From positions 1 through 43,779 of the forward strand of contig JAIFNE010000089.1 of assembly GCA_020047875.1 (NCBI GenBank): a stretch of DNA of 43,779 nt. Reading direction: 5' to 3'. The position numbers and the translations under genes were made by a program. Positions 38,907-43,779 of the stretch are shown in pieces. Position 1 is the stretch's first letter, and the number at the start of each line of letters is the position of its first letter. This stretch comes from Hydrogenophaga sp. Lineage in GTDB: Bacteria > Pseudomonadota > Gammaproteobacteria > Burkholderiales > Burkholderiaceae_C. The notes beneath the pieces were generated by a model that was not told where the DNA came from, made no database searches, and worked only from the letters and a program-made list of their open reading frames with translations.

Positions 38907-39461
38907 TCATCCGATGTCGCTCACGTGAAAACCGAAGGTGCCCGCCCGGCGGTCGTCGAAGTAGTGTTTGAGTGTCTCGCGCACGGTGCGAAAGGCGATC
39001 TCCTCCCACGGGATGTCGGCCTCCAGGAAGAGCCGGGCTTCCATGGTTTCGTGCCCCGGGTCAAAGCGGTCACTGAGCAGTCGGGCGCGGTAATAAAGGT
39101 GCACCTGGCCGACGCGCGCCACGTTCATCAGCGTGAACAGCGGGCCGAGTTCGATCTGCGCGCCAGCCTCTTCGTCGGTCTCCCGCTGCGCGCCCTCGGC
39201 GGTGGTCTCGTCGAGCTCCATGAAGCCGGCTGGCAAGGTCCATTTGCCGCGCCTCGGTTCGATGTTGCGCTTGCACAGCAACACATACTCGCCCGTCTCA
39301 CCCCACACCGGCACGGTGCCCACCACATTGAGCGGGTTTTCATAGTGCACGGTGGCGCAGACCGAACACACGGCTCGGGGCTTGGTGTCGCCATCGTCGG
39401 GCAGTCGGTAGTGGACCGGAGCGCCGCATTCGCGGCAGTGTTTGATGGGGCTGCGCTGCAT
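38907..39461 (-). CDS. Nudix hydrolase with N-terminal zinc ribbon
   Basis: This 184-residue protein has a zinc ribbon C9-x2-C12 ... C32-x2-C35 followed by a Nudix domain. The Nudix box runs from G79 to about residue 101, with the catalytic REx2EE in QRETDEEAG. The family hydrolyses nucleoside diphosphate derivatives; the zinc ribbon is reminiscent of NADH pyrophosphatase, but the protein is short and the substrate is not clear. The start is ATG 39461. It lies alone, with a terminator from the upstream gene at 39485. Confidence 0.9.
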   Translation of the reverse strand: MQRSPIKHCRECGAPVHYRLPDDGDTKPRAVCSVCATVHYENPLNVVGTVPVWGETGEYVLLCKRNIEPRRGKWTLPAGFMELDETTAEGAQRETDEEAGAQIELGPLFTLMNVARVGQVHLYYRARLLSDRFDPGHETMEARLFLEADIPWEEIAFRTVRETLKHYFDDRRAGTFGFHVSDIG

Positions 39462-39484
39462 GGCGCCGAGTGTAGGTTGAAAGG

Positions 39485-39516
39485 AAACAAAGGGCTTCCG
39501 AAGAAGCCCTTTGTTT
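39485..39516. terminator. Terminator of the TRAP binding-protein gene
   Basis: AAACAAAGGGCTTC-CGAA-GAAGCCCTTTGTTT is a perfect 14-bp stem with a T-rich 3' arm on both strands. It lies 39 bp after the minus-strand dctP-like stop and just before the Nudix start, so it should isolate the two genes. Confidence 0.88.
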
Positions 39517-39555
39517 GAGTGCGGCGGGGCTCCCCGCTGGCACGCCCGGAACGGC

Positions 39556-40608
39556 TCAGGCCTTGGTGGTCTTGCCGTGTTTGGCGATCAGGTTGCGCGC
39601 GGTGTCGAGCAGCTGCTTGCCGTTGAAGCCCCGCTTGTCCATGTCTTGTACCCACTCCACTTCCACCAGCCGGGCTTTACGTTTGAATTCCTGCGCTTCT
39701 GCCGGGGGCACGGTGTGGATGGTGTTGCCCAGCTTGGAGGCCGATTCGCGTCCGGGCACGTCGCCCGCCTGCTGGGTCTTGCCCAGCCAACCCGAGGTTT
39801 CCAGGCCGGAATTCTTGTCAATCACGGCCTTGAGGTCGGGGGCCAGGGAGGCGTACTTGGCCTTGTTCATCGCCATCACGAAGGTGGTGGTGTAGAGCGC
39901 GCCACCAGCAGGGTCGAATTCGCTGTGGAACTTCGCCAGCTCGTTCACCTTCACCGAGGGCACCACCTCCCAGGGAATCACGCAGCCATCGATCACGCCT
40001 TTGGACAACGAGTCGGTGATGGCGGGCAGTGGCATGCCCACGGGCGTGGCGCCCAGGTAACCCAACATTTTGGTGATCTGGCGGGTGGGGCCGCGGACCT
40101 TGGAGCCCGCCAGATCGGCGGCGGTCTTGATCAGCTTGCTGCGCATGTGAATCGCGCCCGGGCCGTGTACATGCAGGGCGATGGTTTGCACGTCTTTGAA
40201 TTCGTCTGGCGCCATGGTCTGCACGTACTCCCACAGGGCCTTGGAGGTGGCCTCGGCGCTGTTCATCATGAACGGAAGCTCGAAGGCCTCAACGCGAGGA
40301 AAGCGGCCCGGCGTGTTGCCCGGCAAGGTCCAGACGATGTCGACCACACCGTCTTTGGCCTGGTCAAAGAGCTGTACCGGCGAGCCGCCCAGCTGCATGG
40401 CCGGGTAGGCCTCGAATTTGATTCGACCTTGGGCGTCTGCGGTGACCTTGTCCATCCAGGCCTTGTGCATCTTGAGCCACACATTCGATTGCGGCGACAT
40501 GAAGGTGTGGAATTTGAGGGTGACGCTCTGCTGCGCAAAACCCACCAGCGCCGGCGCACCGAAGGCCAGTGCGGCGCCGGACTGGATCAGCGTTCTGCGT
40601 TGAATCAT
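39556..40608 (-). CDS. TRAP transporter solute-binding protein (DctP family)
   Basis: This 350-residue periplasmic binding protein of the DctP/TAXI-like TRAP group has an N-terminal signal (MIQRRTLIQSGAALAFGAPA, Tat-like double Arg). Its mature body includes LKFHTFMSPQSNVWLKMHKAWMDKV, ELPFMMNS and KVRGPTRQITKMLGYLGATPVGMPLPAITDSLSKGVIDG, with the conserved Arg that binds the substrate carboxylate. ATG 40608 is preceded by CGGAGATTTTTC. No TRAP membrane subunits (dctQ/dctM) are encoded beside it in the window, so it is an orphan component here. The substrate is probably an organic acid. Confidence 0.9.
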   Translation of the reverse strand: MIQRRTLIQSGAALAFGAPALVGFAQQSVTLKFHTFMSPQSNVWLKMHKAWMDKVTADAQGRIKFEAYPAMQLGGSPVQLFDQAKDGVVDIVWTLPGNTPGRFPRVEAFELPFMMNSAEATSKALWEYVQTMAPDEFKDVQTIALHVHGPGAIHMRSKLIKTAADLAGSKVRGPTRQITKMLGYLGATPVGMPLPAITDSLSKGVIDGCVIPWEVVPSVKVNELAKFHSEFDPAGGALYTTTFVMAMNKAKYASLAPDLKAVIDKNSGLETSGWLGKTQQAGDVPGRESASKLGNTIHTVPPAEAQEFKRKARLVEVEWVQDMDKRGFNGKQLLDTARNLIAKHGKTTKA

Positions 40609-40731
40609 GAAAAATCTCCGATGAGGACTGAAGAAAGTGACCGTTGAGGTTCGGGCAATCGTAAGGAATCCGGCCCGCAGGCGCTTCGGGTCAAACCCGA
40701 ACACTGGCAGGTTGTACCGGCGCCTTGCTGA

Positions 40732-41427
40732 TCAGGTCACCCGCACCGAAATCGATGCCAGGCCTTCGGCTCCAGCGCGCATGATGTCACCGCGGCACAC
40801 CGCGCCCACACCCTCAGGCGTACCGGTGTAGATGAGATCGCCGGGTTGAAGCGCCCAGGCGGTGGACAGGTGCTCGATCACCTCGCCGATGTTCCAGATC
40901 AGCTTGCTGACCTGGCTGCGCTGGCGGTCGATGCCGTTGACCTGCATCCACAGCTCGGCGCTGGCGATGTCGGGCGCCTGGGCGGCAGGTGTGATCGGGC
41001 CGATGGGTGCCGACTGATCGTGGGCCTTGCCAATGCACCACGGGCGCCCCTGCTTTTTCATCTCGGTTTGCAGGTCGCGGCGCGTCATGTCGAGCCCGAC
41101 CGCGTAGCCAAAGATGTGCGCTTGCGCCGCAGCCGCGGAAATGTTTTGGCCGCCACGGCCGATGGCCACCACCAGCTCCACCTCGTGGTGGAGGTTCTGG
41201 GTCAGGCTGGGGTAGGGCATGTCAACGGTCTGCCCGGCCTCGGCCACCACGATGGCATCGGCCGGCTTGAGGAAGAAAAACGGGGGTTCGCGACCGGTGA
41301 AGCCCATTTCTTTGGCGTGCTCCTCGTAGTTGCGGCCGACGCAGTAGATGCGGTGCACCGGGAAGCGCTCATCGGTCCCCAGCACGGGCACGGCGATGGA
41401 GGGTGGTGGCGGGAAGGCGAAGCGCAT
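40732..41427 (-). CDS. Fumarylacetoacetate-hydrolase family protein, fumarylpyruvate hydrolase-like
   Basis: This 231-residue hydrolase has the metal ligands E82 and E84 in HHEVELVVAIG and D113 in VGLDMTRRDLQ. Its length and the segments IYCVGRNYEEHAKEMGF and LIYTGTPEGVGAV match the fumarylpyruvate hydrolase (NagK) branch of gentisate degradation, but other C-C hydrolases of this family are possible. The start is ATG 41427. It lies 123 bp after the dctP-like start, on the same strand, and 52 bp downstream of a ferredoxin gene, which suggests a link to aromatic-ring catabolism. Confidence 0.85.
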   Translation of the reverse strand: MRFAFPPPPSIAVPVLGTDERFPVHRIYCVGRNYEEHAKEMGFTGREPPFFFLKPADAIVVAEAGQTVDMPYPSLTQNLHHEVELVVAIGRGGQNISAAAAQAHIFGYAVGLDMTRRDLQTEMKKQGRPWCIGKAHDQSAPIGPITPAAQAPDIASAELWMQVNGIDRQRSQVSKLIWNIGEVIEHLSTAWALQPGDLIYTGTPEGVGAVCRGDIMRAGAEGLASISVRVT

Positions 41428-41479
41428 AAAAAGCTTTTTTGAGTGGTCCAGAAACCCGCAGTGTAAGGAGCGCCCGTGC

Positions 41480-41803
41480 TCAGTATTGACTGACCGGCAG
41501 GTACACCAGCAGGCCGTCGAGTTCGGGCGTGAGCATGATCTGGCAGCTCAGCCGGCTGCCGGGCCCCAGCGGGCTGGCAGCGAAGTCCAGCATGTCGCTT
41601 TCGTCCTGCACCGGTGGCAGCAGTTGCTGGGCCCAGGCGGCATCGACCATCACATGGCAGGTGGCGCAGGTGAGGGTGCCGCCGCAGTCGGCGTCGATAC
41701 CGCGAACGCCGGCGTCCACCGCCGCTTTCATGAGGCTTTGGCCGGGTTGTGCGTGGATGTCTTGCACCGACTGGTCGGCAGCGACGAAGCGGATCTGGAT
41801 CAT
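41480..41803 (-). CDS. [2Fe-2S] ferredoxin
   Basis: This 107-residue adrenodoxin/putidaredoxin-type ferredoxin has cluster ligands C40, C46, C49 (C-x5-C-x2-C in DCGGTLTCATC) and C87 (LSCQI). It transfers electrons to an oxygenase or P450-type partner. ATG 41803 begins MIQIRFVAADQ; a longer open frame runs upstream but overlaps the start region of the phosphorylase gene on the other strand. It lies upstream of the FAA-hydrolase gene, but no oxygenase gene is in the window. Confidence 0.9.
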   Translation of the reverse strand: MIQIRFVAADQSVQDIHAQPGQSLMKAAVDAGVRGIDADCGGTLTCATCHVMVDAAWAQQLLPPVQDESDMLDFAASPLGPGSRLSCQIMLTPELDGLLVYLPVSQY

Positions 41804-41941
41804 GTTGCTCAAAAAAGCGGGATGCTGGGTTTGCTGATCAGTGTGCAGCCTGGCGCATGACCCTGCAAGCCACCGGAATCCCAAGGGCAGAGCAGCGCGG
41901 CTGGTCGTTGGCTGGTGCTGGTGCCGGTGTATCGTGGCGGC

Positions 41942-43485
41942 ATGGACACTGCCACCGAACCCCAGCCGACCCAGCCCGCGCGATCCGTGCTCGCCGATTC
42001 GACGCCGTCCAAAGGCCTCTCTCTCAAGCGGGTGGCCATCGACACGTACCACGAGAACGTGGCCTACCTCCACCGCGACTGCGCGGTCTACCGGGCAGAG
42101 GGCTTCCAGGCGCTCTCCAAGGTGGAGGTGCACGCCAACGGCAACAGCATTTTGGCCACCCTCAACGTGGTGGACGATTCGTCCATCGTCGGCTGCGGCG
42201 AGCTGGGCGTGTCGGAAGATGCGTTTGCGCAGCTTGAGGTGCCCGACGGCCACGTGGCCACGGTGTCCCAGGCCGAACCGCCGGTGTCGATGCCTGCGCT
42301 GTTTCGCAAGATCAACGGCGAGCGGCTGGACCACGAAGACTTTGCCGCGATCGTGCGACCGCGTTTGTGGTGGCCTGCAACCGCAGCGAGCTGGATCGCG
42401 AAGAGGTCTATTTCCTCACCGAGGCCATGGTGGCCAGCGGCCGGCGGCTCGACTGGCAGGCGCCGCTGGTGGTGGACAAGCACTGCATCGGTGGTATCCC
42501 CGGCAACCGCACCTCGATGCTGGTGGTGCCCATCGTGGCCGCCTACGGGCTGGCTTTTCCCAAGACCTCCTCGCGCGCCATCACATCGCCGGCGGGTACC
42601 GCCGACACCATGGCGGTGCTGGCCAATGTGGAGCTGCCGTTTGATCGGCTGATCGACATCGTGCGCCGACACCACGGCTGTCTGGTCTGGGGCGGTACCG
42701 CCAATTTGTCCCCGGCTGACGATGTGTTGATTTCGGTCGAACGCCCGCTGAACATCGACTCGCCTGGCCAGATGGTGGCATCCATCCTGTCCAAGAAAGT
42801 GGCGGCGGGTTCCACCCACCTGGTCCTCGACATCCCCATCGGCCCCACCGCCAAGGTGCGTTCCATGCCCGAGGCGCAGAAGCTGCGGCGCCTGTTCGAA
42901 TACGTGGCGCAGCGGCTGCACCTGTCGCTGGATGTGGTGATCACCGACGGGCGCGAGCCGATCGGCCGCGGCGTGGGCCCGGTGCTGGAGGCGCGCGATG
43001 TGATGCAGGTGCTTGAAAACCACCCCGACGCGCCGTCCGATTTGCGCCAGAAGTCGCTGCGGCTGGCCGGCCGCATCATCGAATGCAGCCCCGATGTGCG
43101 GGGCGGTGACGGCTATGGCATCGCGCGCGACATTCTCGATTCCGGTCGCGCGCTGGCGCAGATGCAGGCCATGATCGCCGCGCAGGGCAGCCGGGGTTTC
43201 GATCACAAGCATCCGCCGCTGGGCGCGCTCACGCTCGATGTGGTGGGCATCGACAACCTGCAGATCGCCCGCATTGCCCGGCTCGCTGGCGCACCCAAGG
43301 TGATCGGCGCCGGCCTCGATTTGAGCGCCAAGCTGGGCGACCGGGTGGCCCAGGGCGATCTGCTGTACCGGGTGTACGCCAGCTACCCGGCCGATCTGGC
43401 GTTTGCGCGCCAGGCGCTGGAGCGCGCCAGCGGCTACTCGCTGGGTAGCGCCGACCAACTGCCCCAGGTGTTTGTGGAGTTTTGA
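41942..43485 (+). pseudogene. Thymidine/AMP phosphorylase-like gene, broken by a frameshifting deletion
   Basis: The gene encodes a long thymidine-phosphorylase-family enzyme of about 500 residues, of the type related to archaeal AMP phosphorylase. The N-terminal domain (from MDTATEPQP at 41942) is in one frame and runs to DFAAIVR near 42357. The catalytic part (TAFVVACNRSELDREEV, VVDKHCIGGIPGNRTSMLVVPI, KTSSRAITSPAGTADTM) is in another frame, from about 42360. In family members about 14 residues (DIA..RYS-type) join these blocks; here only 5 nt remain, so about 37 nt are missing. Either the gene is inactive, or the read or assembly is in error. It is followed immediately by a PRPP-synthase homologue. 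Confidence 0.85.
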
Positions 43486-43779
43486 TGACGATGGTTGCTG
43501 CGCCCGGCGCGGGCTGTTTGCTGCATTTCTCGGAAGACGCGGCCGTTGCCGAGCGCGCGGCCCTTGCTGCCGGACTCCCGGCGCGGGTCATTGAGCGCCA
43601 CCGATTCCCCGACGGCGAGCTGCGGCTCCAGTTGCCCCCGAAACCGCCCGCGCGCGTGGTGGTCTGGCGCTCGCTGGCCGATCCGAATGAAAAACTCGTC
43701 GAGCTGCTGCTGGTGGCGCAGGCCGCCCGCGCGCTGGGCGCGCAGCACCTCACGCTGGTTGCGCCCTACCTCGCCTACA
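43485..43779 (+). CDS. Ribose-phosphate pyrophosphokinase-like protein, N-terminal part
   Basis: The gene runs off the right edge, so only about 98 residues are seen. The segment RFPDGELRLQLPPKPPARVVVWRSLADPNEKLVELLLVAQAARALGAQHLTLVAPYLAY matches the N-terminal domain of PRPP synthases (RFPDGE, PND/EK, LVAPYLAY). ATG 43485 overlaps the phosphorylase stop (TGATG), so translation is coupled. This divergent homologue, tied to a phosphorylase, is probably not the housekeeping Prs; it may act on phosphorylated ribose produced by the phosphorylase. The catalytic half is outside the window. Confidence 0.88.
   Translation, partial: MTMVAAPGAGCLLHFSEDAAVAERAALAAGLPARVIERHRFPDGELRLQLPPKPPARVVVWRSLADPNEKLVELLLVAQAARALGAQHLTLVAPYLAY

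Overview
This is a GC-rich bacterial chromosome segment, most consistent with a betaproteobacterium of the order Burkholderiales, probably Comamonadaceae. The reasons are the block exbB-exbD-lpxK-Trm112-kdsB-adk next to xseA and sodB, a monomeric and a dimeric isocitrate dehydrogenase side by side, an IclR-type pobR facing pobA, and the general protein style. The assignment comes from gene order and sequence recognition, not from a database search.

Layout. 1-1185: start of pobA (4-hydroxybenzoate 3-monooxygenase) and its divergent IclR-family regulator, with a three-repeat operator between them. 1238-1408: a 171-bp near-complete imperfect palindrome that looks like a MITE. 1613-8422: a complete four-gene Wadjet (JetABCD) plasmid-defence operon, which is the main accessory element here. 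8634-8856: tRNA-Arg(TCT) and tRNA-Pro(TGG) on the minus strand. 8985-14696 (minus): an acyl-CoA cluster with acyl-CoA dehydrogenase, APH-fold phosphotransferase, Crp-type regulator, PaaG-like crotonase and 3-hydroxyacyl-CoA dehydrogenase. 14771-16885: a FimV-like membrane protein. 17001-19494 (minus): a D-2-hydroxyacid dehydrogenase, a small hypothetical protein and lexA with tandem SOS boxes. 19564-21478 (plus): asparaginase followed by a small membrane protein and a secreted DUF6152-like protein.

21564-25629 (minus) is an envelope operon: exbB, exbD, lpxK, a Trm112-like gene, kdsB and adk, covering energy transduction plus lipid A and Kdo supply. 25958-32363 holds xseA, sodB, monomeric NADP-isocitrate dehydrogenase, a DUF192 gene on the opposite strand, and dimeric icd. 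32430-35516 (minus) is modA-modB-modC-modE with a ModE-type operator upstream of modA. 36000-38807 is clpS-clpA. 38907-41803 (minus) holds a Nudix hydrolase, an orphan TRAP solute-binding protein, a fumarylacetoacetase-family hydrolase and a [2Fe-2S] ferredoxin. 41942-43779 holds a nucleoside/NMP phosphorylase gene broken by a small internal deletion, then the start of a PRPP-synthase homologue.

Most of the window is housekeeping or aromatic and acyl-CoA metabolism. Wadjet is a known system. The least explained items are the 171-bp palindrome beside it, the broken phosphorylase paired with a PRPP-synthase homologue, the perfect 13-bp-arm palindrome upstream of clpS, and the pobR operator that ends 2 bp before the regulator's start codon. 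I saw no complete insertion sequence, integrase, prophage, CRISPR array or rRNA gene.
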